In this document: piece after piece, positions 5,675 through 12,254 of the stretch
Numbering within the stretch: position 1 is the stretch's first letter
Layout of the letters: every line of letters starts with the position of its first letter
Assembly (NCBI GenBank): GCA_028684915.1
Contig: JAQUEZ010000139.1
Location: 1-15,849 of the forward strand
DNA: 15,849 nucleotides
Direction of reading: 5' to 3'
Source of the DNA: Desulfobulbus sp.
GTDB lineage: Bacteria > Desulfobacterota > Desulfobulbia > Desulfobulbales > Desulfobulbaceae
Notes under the pieces: generated by a model
What the model was told of the DNA's origin: nothing
Databases searched by the model: none
The model's input: the letters and a program-made list of their open reading frames with translations, nothing else
Translations under genes and position numbers: made by a program

Positions 5675-8266
5675 CTAGGCCTGCTGACGCACTGCGGCTA
5701 CCAATGAACTTGGCTCAGGGGCACGCTTGACTACAAGGACGGCACAGGACAGACCAAGGACTACGCGGTCCGTGGTTTGACCGGCGATCTTACGCGGCAA
5801 GCCCTTGCGCTGGTCATTGCCGATAATAACCAGATCGGCGCCAATTTCCCCTGCTGTGTCAATGATAGCGCTATCCGGCGTCTTACCGATGACAACGAGG
5901 GCATTGCCTGCAATCCCCTCTGTTGCAAGTAGCCCGATTTTATCCGCCAGATCCTTCTCGGCCTTCTCCCGCTGGGATTCGGAAGAGACGCCCGAGAGCA
6001 CGGTCACCGGCAGCTTTGAAACCTTGGCGATCTGGATAGCGACCTCGATAACGGTTTCGGTGATCCGACTGTCATCGACAGCAACCAGAATACGCTTCTG
6101 CCACGGCTGAACCTGCCAGTTCGCAACCAGAACGTGACAGGGGGATCCAATCAGAATCTTCTCGGCAATGTCGCCGATCAGCCGTTCTTTCATATCACCG
6201 CGCAAAGGGCGACGCCCGATGATGAGAATATTGCTGTGGGCCTTTTGGGCGCTAGCCACCACCTGCTCCACCGGATCCTTGCCATAACTGATCCAGGTCT
6301 CGCATTCCACCCCAGCAGCTTCGGCCTTTTTGGTGGCAAGGGCCAAACGTGCCATGGCAATTTCATCAGCCGTCGACGATTCGACACTGGTCATCAAATC
6401 CAACTTGACGCCAAAATCCTTCGCTAGGGCAATGGCGACATCCTCAGGGGCGTGACTGAAGGCACTCCCGTCGGTGGCAAGCATAATGCGCTGACGGCGC
6501 AACCCACCCGGCAATACACCGATCCGGCACTCTTCAAACAGGCGCACCTTGCAGGTGCGGCAAATATCCGGATTGAGTTTCCAGTAGAGGGCACTGGTGA
6601 CATGGGTCATTACTGGAAAAAAGGCGTCGTCGCCAAAGTCCTTCAGATAATCACCCTGGCGCAAAAATTCGTAAATGGACTCCTTCAGGCGATAAAAATA
6701 CAAACCTCCCCCTTGGCGGCGGCGGCGGCGCGCCTCTAAAGCCAAGGCCTCTGCACCGGCAATATCGATATAATTGAAACTTGCAGCGGCGATCAACACG
6801 GATTTGCACTGAGGGTTTTCAGCGTCGATATTGCGCAGGGCCTGCTGCACATGGCTGGCCGAACCGAAAAAGACCGGGCCATTGATTCTCACTATACGCA
6901 GTTGCGGACATTCCTGTTCGTCATGAACGAGCACGAAATGATAGGCACCTGCTTCGTTGGCTGGCACCATCGGCATAATTTCCGGTTTTGAGGCGCGGTA
7001 TAGATAGACGACGAGCGACAAAAACACGCCGCTAAAAATGCCGATTTCAATGCTGATCATGGTCCCGCTGAAGGTGCAAAGCAAAATGATCGTCTCGGCT
7101 TTGCTGGTCTTCCAAATGTGGCGAATTTGATGGAAATCTATGAGGCCCCAGGCCACTAAAAACAGAATCCCGGCCATGGCGGCATTCGGCAAATAGGCAG
7201 CTAAGCGCCCGACCAAGAGCAGCAACAGCAGCAACAGGATTGAGGCAAAAACAGAGGCGAGCGGGGTTTTGGCGCCTGCCTCGAAATTCACCCCGCTACG
7301 ATTAAAGGAGCCTGACGAGGCATATCCGGAGAAAAAACTACCGATGACATTGGCAAGCCCCTGGCCGATAAACTCCTGGTTGCCGTCAATGTATTGCTCG
7401 GAGCGCACTGAGATGGCCCGGGCGATAGCCACAGCCTCAGTTAGCCCCAGCATGGTGATGACCAGGGCTGGAGCAAAGGCGAGTTGCAGGGTGGAGAGCG
7501 ACAGGTCTGGGTGCGACAGTGGCGGTAAATGGGCGGGCAAGGCCCCTACAGTGCGAATCCCGGTGGCTGTCGTACCCAGCCAAAAATTGAGCACGCTCGC
7601 CACGATGCTGCCAACGACCATGGCGGCAACCATAAAAGGAATTTTAGGGCAGCAGCGCTTGATAACGATACCGGTGGCCAGGGTCACCAAGCTGATGCAG
7701 AGTACCGGCCAGTGGATATTGCCGATTTGTAGAAATAATTGATGGAAGATTTCGTGCAAAGGTGCGCCACGCACAATCTCGATGCCAAAAAAATTACGGA
7801 TTTGGCTGGCCGCAATGAGCAGGGCGGCCCCGGCAGTGAAGCCAATGACCACGCTGTGCGAGATGAAATTGACCAGGGCCCCCATGCGCGCCAGCCCCAG
7901 CGCCGCTTGGAACACACCTGCGAGAAAGGTCAGGGTCAACGCCATGCCGATATACTCCGCCGAACCCGGTTCATACAGCGGCGATAACACCGCGAAGAGT
8001 GCCACTGATATCGCCGTGGTCGGCCCGGAAACCAAGTGCAAACTCGAACCGAACAAGGCCGCGATCACGGTCGGCACCATGGCGGCATACAACCCGTATT
8101 CCGGCGGCAATCCCGCAATGGTGGCAAAAGCCACGCCCTGTGGTAACACCACCAGTGCACCGGTAGCCCCGGCCAAAAGATCGTCGCGCAGGGTGTGTCG
8201 GCTAACCATCGGCCACCAGCGCAAGAAGGGAAAGAGGGTGTGCATGTTGAAGACTGGAATTTTCAT
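5675..8266 (-). CDS. SulP-family anion transporter with STAS and two universal stress (USP) domains
   Basis: SulP/SLC26 proteins carry sulfate, bicarbonate or other anions across the inner membrane. The start chosen is ATG 8266-8264, behind AGGTGG with a 6-base gap; an in-frame GTG at 8299 lacks a ribosome binding site. The 863-aa product has the transporter core at about residues 20-430, with the family hallmark PPEYGLYAAMVP (54-65), SGPTTAISVALFAVL near 80-94, and about 12 hydrophobic segments. A STAS domain follows (about 440-555), then a cysteine cluster C569-x2-C572-x7-C580. Two tandem USP domains end the protein (about 590-716 and 724-855), the first opening RIMLATDGS and the second RILVAVDDS. 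USP domains bind ATP or sense stress, so transport may be tied to nucleotide or redox state. The substrate cannot be told from sequence. No partner gene is adjacent. Confidence 0.9.
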   Translation of the reverse strand: MKIPVFNMHTLFPFLRWWPMVSRHTLRDDLLAGATGALVVLPQGVAFATIAGLPPEYGLYAAMVPTVIAALFGSSLHLVSGPTTAISVALFAVLSPLYEPGSAEYIGMALTLTFLAGVFQAALGLARMGALVNFISHSVVIGFTAGAALLIAASQIRNFFGIEIVRGAPLHEIFHQLFLQIGNIHWPVLCISLVTLATGIVIKRCCPKIPFMVAAMVVGSIVASVLNFWLGTTATGIRTVGALPAHLPPLSHPDLSLSTLQLAFAPALVITMLGLTEAVAIARAISVRSEQYIDGNQEFIGQGLANVIGSFFSGYASSGSFNRSGVNFEAGAKTPLASVFASILLLLLLLLVGRLAAYLPNAAMAGILFLVAWGLIDFHQIRHIWKTSKAETIILLCTFSGTMISIEIGIFSGVFLSLVVYLYRASKPEIMPMVPANEAGAYHFVLVHDEQECPQLRIVRINGPVFFGSASHVQQALRNIDAENPQCKSVLIAAASFNYIDIAGAEALALEARRRRRQGGGLYFYRLKESIYEFLRQGDYLKDFGDDAFFPVMTHVTSALYWKLNPDICRTCKVRLFEECRIGVLPGGLRRQRIMLATDGSAFSHAPEDVAIALAKDFGVKLDLMTSVESSTADEIAMARLALATKKAEAAGVECETWISYGKDPVEQVVASAQKAHSNILIIGRRPLRGDMKERLIGDIAEKILIGSPCHVLVANWQVQPWQKRILVAVDDSRITETVIEVAIQIAKVSKLPVTVLSGVSSESQREKAEKDLADKIGLLATEGIAGNALVVIGKTPDSAIIDTAGEIGADLVIIGNDQRKGLPRKIAGQTTDRVVLGLSCAVLVVKRAPEPSSLVAAVRQQA

Positions 8267-8299
8267 TGGCAACCACCTGTTCTTAAATACTGCCTTCAC

Positions 8300-8568
8300 T
8301 CAGGCGTTGGAGGGAACATACTAGATATATACCCTTAAAAAAGACTGAACTACAGGCTCATTAAGAGGGTTGGCTCAATAAGCATCTTTTTGAAGTATTG
8401 AGCGAATTGTTCTTAGTGATGGGTTACATGAAAAACCTTTTGATTCCAAAGCCCTATACACTTGCGCTGTACTCTCGTTATCAGCCTGGCTGTTTTTTCC
8501 CGCAAATCATGCGAATGCAGGTTTCTTTTCCCGGACGATCTCCTGTGACGTTTATTTAATCTTCCCAA
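8300..8568. other. SulP upstream region, no clear gene
   Basis: The stretch lies between the SulP start and the attC-like site at 8569. It contains an AT-rich run near 8320-8342 that could hold the SulP promoter, and the hairpin at 8373-8403. A minus-strand frame crossing it (8413-8700) reads HSHDLREKTARLI after the attC-like site, faintly like an IS630-type transposase N-terminus, but it has no start codon with a ribosome binding site there. Confidence 0.3.
8373..8403. promoter_or_regulatory. Perfect 8-bp inverted repeat upstream of the SulP gene
   Basis: GCTCAATA (8373-8380) and TATTGAGC (8396-8403) are exact inverted copies with a 15-base spacer, about 107 bases before the SulP start codon. 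It could be an operator or a terminator for transcription arriving from the right; neither a T-tract nor a matching regulator gene is visible. Confidence 0.3.
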
Positions 8569-8646
8569 GTCATAACATAGAGCGAACCCAGCGCTGCACG
8601 GCTTTATCGCACAGCGTCCAACAACTGAATGAGCGTCGGGTTTAGA
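8569..8646 (-). other. attC-like site at the 3' end of the methyltransferase gene
   Basis: On the minus strand TCTAAAC (8646-8640) overlaps the methyltransferase stop codon. It is followed by GACGCTCATTCAG, then GGACGCTGTGCG and CGTGCAGCGCT as the two arms of a long imperfect stem around an ATAAAGC loop, and it ends in GTTATGAC (8576-8569). The overlap with the stop codon, the 78-bp length and the GGACGCTG...CAGCGC core are typical of integron cassettes. The R' box GTTATGA departs from GTTRRRY at one base, so it may be decayed. Confidence 0.55.
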
Positions 8647-9325
8647 GAGGCTTGATGACCAACATTTCATTGCCGCCCCGCTGAAACTCGTAAGGTGCAC
8701 GTTTAACCTCTACGGCGAAGCCATGGTTAGCAAGATGCTCGTTTACGAAATGGAAGTGCGGCGATGAAGCTCCATCGAGTGTAAGCATTGGAAATACTCG
8801 CACTTCGCGAGCAACACGCAACATCTCGCGAAGTGCTTGAAGATGGAACGCAGCTGACAAATGGGCGCTGTACAGGAACAAAAAATGAGACGACAAGGCA
8901 ATGTCGAATTCCCCATTTTCAAAAGGCAACGACGGCAACTCCCCTGAGATATATCGGCCGTCATTTTTGCCCGCATCGAAATCCGCGAGAAAGGTTTCCA
9001 TCGCAGACATGCGAAGCTGTCCGAGCTGCTCTACCGACGAAATGGCTCCCCAAACGTAGTCGTTCTGGTTCTTGCGCATTTGCGCCATCACGGGCTCATA
9101 CGTTTCGGAAATGCGGCTCCTGATTTGTTCTGCATCAAAGACGTAGATCGGGTCTACCGAGACGATCTTTCCGCCTTGTTTGGTCAGTACTGCATTGAAC
9201 GCCGCAGGGCCATCACCACAGCCAAGAATGCGAAGCCCAAGATCGACGGCTGTAAGGCCAAACATCCTGACGTATTCATCATATGATCGTCCCCACGGCA
9301 CAACTTTATCAAGTGTAAATCCCAT
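8642..9325 (-). CDS. Class I SAM-dependent methyltransferase-like protein
   Basis: The 227-aa product (ATG 9325-9323 chosen; an in-frame TTG 21 bases upstream is the alternative and neither has a strong ribosome binding site) shows a Rossmann methyltransferase pattern: motif I ILGCGDGPAAF (34-44), an acidic end of strand 2 in IVSVDP (54-59), and LPFENGEFDIALSSHFLFLY (about 133-152) resembling the motif IV/post-motif region of small-molecule methyltransferases. The C-terminal part (VFPMLTLDGASSPHFHF) is typical of stand-alone cytosolic members of unknown substrate. The motif I Gly pattern (GCGDG) fits SAM binding. The gene is bounded by attC-like sites on both sides and shares no operon, so it is best described as a cassette gene. 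Confidence 0.75.
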   Translation of the reverse strand: MGFTLDKVVPWGRSYDEYVRMFGLTAVDLGLRILGCGDGPAAFNAVLTKQGGKIVSVDPIYVFDAEQIRSRISETYEPVMAQMRKNQNDYVWGAISSVEQLGQLRMSAMETFLADFDAGKNDGRYISGELPSLPFENGEFDIALSSHFLFLYSAHLSAAFHLQALREMLRVAREVRVFPMLTLDGASSPHFHFVNEHLANHGFAVEVKRAPYEFQRGGNEMLVIKPL

Positions 9326-9344
9326 AGATGATCTGCCGGTCTTC

Positions 9345-9391
9345 AAGGTTAAACATCTGCGCCCTTCCCGCTGGATGTAAGTGATGGGCGA
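9345..9391 (-). other. Degenerate attC-like site upstream of the methyltransferase gene
   Basis: On the minus strand ACTTACATCCAGCGGG, then AAGG, then GCGCAGATGTTTAACC form an imperfect hairpin (ACATC/GATGT, GCG/CGC, with unpaired bases between). It aligns with the site at 4194-4241 (ACTACATCCTGCGGG ... CCGCAGATGCTTAC), and both are flanked on the outer side by TTAATTC. The outer boxes (GCCCATC and CCTTGAA) no longer match RYYYAAC/GTTRRRY. It is probably a decayed copy of the same kind of site. Confidence 0.35.
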
Positions 9392-9416
9392 ATTAAATTT
9401 CCCCGGAATTTCGCAG

Positions 9417-9776
9417 TTAGTGCCAACTCCACGACGTCAGTTGATACGGCTCTGGCTTTCTCCACGCCTGCCACCAAACTACCGCTTCAGCTGTCCTCTC
9501 TTTACCATCCACCCTCACCTTCAACATGAGCCGATAGTTCATCCCCGCAACAACTTGGCTTTCTGCTCGCAGAATCTCAATCAACTCAAATTGGCCTGTC
9601 TGCTCGCCCACTTGCTTCTGCGCTTTGATTGCAAAAGAAGCAGCCCTCATCACATCAACGTTGGTCACCAATACCGTAGCATATCCGCCAGTTATGATTT
9701 TTTGAGCCAAACCAGCAACAGGATAAGCCATGACCCAAAAAACAAGAAACAGAATACCTGTAGAAATACCTTTCAT
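9417..9776 (-). CDS. Secreted cystatin-like protein
   Basis: Cystatins are tight-binding inhibitors of papain-type cysteine peptidases. The 119-aa product has a signal peptide (about residues 1-24, ending AGLAQ), then a single cystatin domain: an N-terminal glycine pair (GG, 30-31), a helix (DVMRAASFAIKAQ), the first inhibitory loop QVVAG at 74-78 (canonical QxVxG), strand MNYRLMLKVRVDG, and a second loop region with W105 near KPEPYQLTSW, which matches the usual PW/W loop. All three wedge elements are present, so inhibition is plausible. AAGGAG lies 13 bases before the ATG, and an overlapping three-codon ORF (ATG AAG ATA TGA) sits between them, its stop overlapping the gene's start codon. The gene precedes the methyltransferase unit on the same strand. 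Confidence 0.8.
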   Translation of the reverse strand: MKGISTGILFLVFWVMAYPVAGLAQKIITGGYATVLVTNVDVMRAASFAIKAQKQVGEQTGQFELIEILRAESQVVAGMNYRLMLKVRVDGKERTAEAVVWWQAWRKPEPYQLTSWSWH

Positions 9777-9820
9777 ATCTTCATGTCACTCCTTGTGGCC
9801 CGGCTGAACGTCGCGTCGCA

Positions 9821-9888
9821 GCAGGAACCCCGGTTACCCGGCTCTCCCCTGCACAAATCCCGGCGAGCGGTTTTCCCGCACCGGGTTC
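9821..9888 (-). ncRNA. Group II intron domains V and VI
   Basis: On the minus strand 9888-9855 is a 34-nt hairpin with arms GAACCCGG...CCGGGATTT and a GCGG/CCGC tip around a GAAAA loop, the size and shape of domain V. The catalytic triad position, usually AGC, reads AAC, which may weaken catalysis. Next comes a GCAGG/CCTGC stem (9852-9821) with an inner CCGG/CCGG part, fitting domain VI; unpaired A residues are available for branching. Confidence 0.55.
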
Positions 9889-9929
9889 CTCAGCAATATC
9901 ACTCTCGCAAAAAGAGGAATCCTCACACC

Positions 9930-10046
9930 GCAACCCGCCTTTATGGATATTTCCTGCAAGAAAGTTGGCTCCACGGGCTCCAGCCCGACGTTGTCCGGCG
10001 CAAGTTGCCTTTGCAGACTGCCGATGACTGTCACCCCCTTCCCCAT
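9930..10046 (-). pseudogene. N-terminal stub of the intron-encoded reverse transcriptase/maturase
   Basis: ATG 10046-10044 begins MGKGVTVIGSLQRQLAPD and continues through EPTFLQEISIKAG. From memory, 'MGKGVT..SLQ.KLAPD' is a common opening of group II intron-encoded proteins. After about 35-40 residues the frame runs straight into domain IV/V sequence, so the seven RT blocks, domain X and the endonuclease are absent. The open frame that continues through the intron (9834-10460) is not a protein-coding unit. Confidence 0.4.
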
Positions 10047-10480
10047 ATGAGATCGGCCCTGCCGTCTCGGAGTACTATGAGGTGATCCGTCACACTTACC
10101 ACCTTCAACTGCTTTCCCCTTTGCCGGGTCCTGCACGCTTACCTGTCTGGTTCCAGTCAGGAATGATAAGGGTCTCCCGCGTTCATGACGCACATCTCTT
10201 GTTACATGCCATAGATTGAGAACTCCGCCGGCTCTCACCAGGCTCACCAATCCGGAACGACTTTTCGAAGCGATACCAGCTCTAAGGGGCTGCAACCCCA
10301 AACGGCCTATAATATTCTCTGTGTACGCTTCACATCTCTTGTTCGCGGCAAACCGCAGATTGTTCCGCGATAACCGCTCCGCCAGAGGCGCAACACTCGG
10401 TAATGGTGGGCTGGTTATCCCCTTACCATGCCAGGACTTGCACCCGGCAAGATGCGCCACGAACTTTTCAAAACGCGGCT

Positions 10481-10654
10481 ATTTCCGACCAAGTTTATTG
10501 ACTGGTTGTGTTGTATTCCTTCAACAGCGATTTTGCAAATACCACCCTTTATCCTACAGCAAGGTGAAGTCGTGGGAAATGGCTTTGTACGTGGAGCGAT
10601 TCGGAGCTGGCAGGGCCAGGGGTGGATAGGGAGAATTTTATAATGGCTAATAAT
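10481..10654. other. Spacer between intron and DUF2975 operon
   Basis: No gene or RNA is recognised here. The last 20 bases become AT-rich as the operon promoter begins. Confidence 0.3.
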
Positions 10655-10697
10655 CGTTAATTAATTATTGACAAACGATAATTAATTAACGTATTTT
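10655..10697 (+). promoter_or_regulatory. Sigma-70-like promoter overlapping a perfect 14-bp inverted repeat
   Basis: CGTTAATTAATTAT (10655-10668) and ATAATTAATTAACG (10678-10691) are exact inverted copies separated by 9 bases. TTGACA (10668-10673) lies in the spacer and TATTTT (10692-10697) follows 18 bases later, so the repeat covers the -35 element and the whole -10/-35 spacer. A dimeric repressor bound here would block RNA polymerase. The XRE protein encoded two genes downstream is the obvious candidate (inference). Confidence 0.65.
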
Positions 10698-10755
10698 AAT
10701 GACAGTGGAAGTGTGGCCGAAGGACGATAAAAGCCAATGGCAGGAGAATACAGCT

Positions 10756-11304
10756 ATGGAACATAGGAAAAAAAATAGAGAAAAGATTCAGAAGGCGAGC
10801 CGACGGCTACGGTATCTGCTGTCGGCAGCAATCTGCCTGATGCCAGTAATTAACGCTATCTTTTGGTTGAACATGAATCGTATGCCGGACCTAGTTCTCA
10901 AGAAAACCATCCCTTTTGCCGTTATCATGCCCATGCCGCTGATCTCGCTTGTACTAGGTTTTCTCGTCACGATGCTGCCTACTGGGGTAAACATGGTTGG
11001 GGCCTATTATCTGCAGCGATTGTTTCTTCTGTATGAGCAGGGGCAGATCTTTCTTTTGGCAAATGTGCGCTGTTTTAAAAAATTATCCAGGGTGTTGATT
11101 TGGTCCTTTGTCGCGGACATTGTCAGCAGATCGCTGCTTAGTGTGGTCCTGTCACTGCCTAACCCGCCAGGCCAGCGCATAGTCACGGTAGACTTAATTT
11201 CCTCTGATTTGACGATTATTCTGCTTGGAGGCATCCTCGCCGTTATTTCCTGGGTTATGGAGGAGGGGCGCAAGCTTCAAGAAGAACAAGACTTAACTGT
11301 GTAG
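10756..11304 (+). CDS. DUF2975 integral membrane protein
   Basis: The ATG at 10756 is chosen because AGGAG lies 9 bases upstream; an in-frame ATG at 10699 touches the promoter -10 element and cannot lie in a mRNA started from it. The 182-aa product has four predicted membrane segments (about 18-40, 52-75, 110-134 and 150-169) and the segment LQRLFLLYEQGQIFLLANVR (86-105), followed by KKLSRVLI, which resembles the conserved 'LF..Y..G.IF...N...' stretch of DUF2975 proteins. These are small membrane proteins of unknown role that are often encoded just before a YozG-like XRE regulator, as here. The gene is the first of three in a tight operon. Function unknown; a sensor or membrane-stress partner of the regulator is one inference. 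Confidence 0.75.
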   Translation: MEHRKKNREKIQKASRRLRYLLSAAICLMPVINAIFWLNMNRMPDLVLKKTIPFAVIMPMPLISLVLGFLVTMLPTGVNMVGAYYLQRLFLLYEQGQIFLLANVRCFKKLSRVLIWSFVADIVSRSLLSVVLSLPNPPGQRIVTVDLISSDLTIILLGGILAVISWVMEEGRKLQEEQDLTV

Positions 11305-11312
11305 GAGTTGCC

Positions 11313-11540
11313 TTGGCTATTCGGATCAATCTTGATGTCATGCTTGCTCGTCGGAAAATGAAATCCTACGATCTAGCAGCGAAAATCGGTATTACCCCGC
11401 AGAATCTCTCTATCTTGAAAACCGGGAAGGCAAGAGCCCTGCGACTGGAAACCCTGGATGCCCTTTGCCTGCATCTGCAATGTCAGCCAGGTGATATATT
11501 AGAATATGTTCCTGAGGAACAAGGAGAAGACAATGGTTAG
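11313..11540 (+). CDS. Small XRE/Cro-CI-type transcriptional regulator (YozG-like)
   Basis: The 75-aa protein starts at TTG 11313, with AGGAG (11303-11307) five bases before it and the DUF2975 stop codon only 8 bases upstream. Almost the whole chain is one helix-turn-helix domain: INLDVMLARRKMKSYDLAAK, then IGITPQNLSILKTGKARALR as the HTH pair, and LETLDALCLHLQCQPGDILEY, the usual C-terminal signature of the XRE/YozG type. It has no ligand or dimerisation domain beyond the HTH. It probably represses its own operon through the 14-bp inverted repeat at 10655-10691. The rare TTG start may keep its level low. Confidence 0.88.
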   Translation: MAIRINLDVMLARRKMKSYDLAAKIGITPQNLSILKTGKARALRLETLDALCLHLQCQPGDILEYVPEEQGEDNG

Positions 11541-12096
11541 ACGAATGAATGCTTTGTTGTGTTATGGAAGTCTTGTTGGATTGCTGCTAATTATGGGTGG
11601 ATGCGCTGGCGGCAAGGTCGTCACACAGTCCTTTCCCAAGGAAAAAATTATTCACTACACAGCAATAAACGAATTGAAAGAAAGTCTGCATCCCGAACAA
11701 TATGTTGTATACATCAATGAAGGAGAGAAGGTGCCGCTTAAACTCTCCATAGAATCAGATTTCCTTGATTTCTCCCAGGATCATATCGATTTGGTAGCCA
11801 AGCAGAAATTGTTTTTTCGGGTTGAGGTCCCAAAGAATATGACTGCGGCTCAATGGCAGGAGCTGAAAAAAATGGATGCCCAGGCAATTTCTGCAATGGA
11901 ACCACAAAAGCAGGCCGATTTTTTTAAAGATTTCATGCTGTTCATCAGTAAGGATGGCGTTAATTGGGCACCTTTGAGTGGCAGAAATGCAGTAAAAGAG
12001 GTCCTTGGTTACAAAGAAGGACGGTTTTCATTTGGTATGATGGCTGGTCAATCGGAAGGGTTAGGAGCGAGTCTGGATATCCGGATTATTAAATAA
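11533..12096 (+). CDS. Lipoprotein of unknown function
   Basis: The ATG at 11533 overlaps the end of the XRE gene by 8 bases (ATGGTTAG) and has AAGGAG upstream, so translation is probably coupled. The 187-aa product has a lipoprotein signal: basic MVRR, a hydrophobic stretch LVGLLLIMGG and the lipobox cysteine at residue 24 (MGGC). The mature part is mixed, with KVPLKLSIESDFLDF, VAKQKLFFRVEVPKN, QADFFKDFMLFISKDGVNWAPL, and a glycine-rich C-terminus (FSFGMMAGQSEGLG). It has no recognised catalytic motif. As third gene of the DUF2975/XRE operon it may act with the membrane protein at the envelope (inference). Confidence 0.75.
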   Translation: MVRRMNALLCYGSLVGLLLIMGGCAGGKVVTQSFPKEKIIHYTAINELKESLHPEQYVVYINEGEKVPLKLSIESDFLDFSQDHIDLVAKQKLFFRVEVPKNMTAAQWQELKKMDAQAISAMEPQKQADFFKDFMLFISKDGVNWAPLSGRNAVKEVLGYKEGRFSFGMMAGQSEGLGASLDIRIIK

Positions 12097-12254
12097 GATG
12101 GCGTCGTAAAAACTTCGATCTACTGCGTCGCAGCGTTTTTCCCGACACTCGATATACCTGATGCCTTCGTGCCGAAAAAAAACACTACTCCCTGTATATC
12201 TGTATTTTTACTTAGCCATCTCTTAGAGAGTGATGGACTTTTTACGAGTCCATC
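12097..12254. repeat. 158-bp intergenic element with 16-bp terminal inverted repeats
   Basis: GATGGCGTCGTAAAAA (12097-12112) and TTTTTACGAGTCCATC (12239-12254) are inverted copies matching at 14 of 16 positions. The right end also forms a perfect 12-bp hairpin (12228-12239 with 12247-12258) that may terminate both convergent transcripts. From memory, 'GATGGC-TCGTAAAAA' ends belong to a widespread intergenic repeat of deltaproteobacteria. It fills the whole gap between the lipoprotein stop and the diguanylate cyclase stop. Confidence 0.55.

Larger units (their letters stand above)
9811..10480 (-). mobile_element. Group II intron with the reverse-transcriptase ORF mostly deleted
   Basis: Domain V (34 nt) and domain VI are legible on the minus strand at the 3' end (see separate entry). 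Upstream of them the stretch from about 10480 to 10050 is GC-rich and hairpin-rich, as expected of domains I-III, with a 13-base repeat AACAAGAGATGTG present twice (about 10193-10205 and 10331-10343 on the plus strand). TGACGGATCACC...ACTCCGAGACGG and a start of an intron-encoded protein follow, all in the order seen in bacterial group II introns. The reverse transcriptase, maturase and endonuclease domains (normally over 1 kb) are missing. The 5' boundary is uncertain; a GTGGCG near 10460 is a candidate start. Confidence 0.55.

Noticed and set aside
5805..8324. Several plus-strand frames opposite the SulP gene (up to 180 codons)
   Set aside because: They are antisense shadows of the long SulP coding region, with no ribosome binding sites or recognisable domains.
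8413..8700. 95-codon minus-strand frame, faintly IS630-like after the attC-like site (HSHDLREK)
   Set aside because: The frame is opposite in phase to the methyltransferase over its first part, runs through the attC-like hairpin, and lacks a usable start after it. The resemblance is too short to call.
9834..10629. Long open frames on both strands (9834-10460 minus, 10216-10629 plus)
   Set aside because: They cross the RNA domains of the group II intron, including domain V, and look like chance frames in GC-rich structured RNA sequence.
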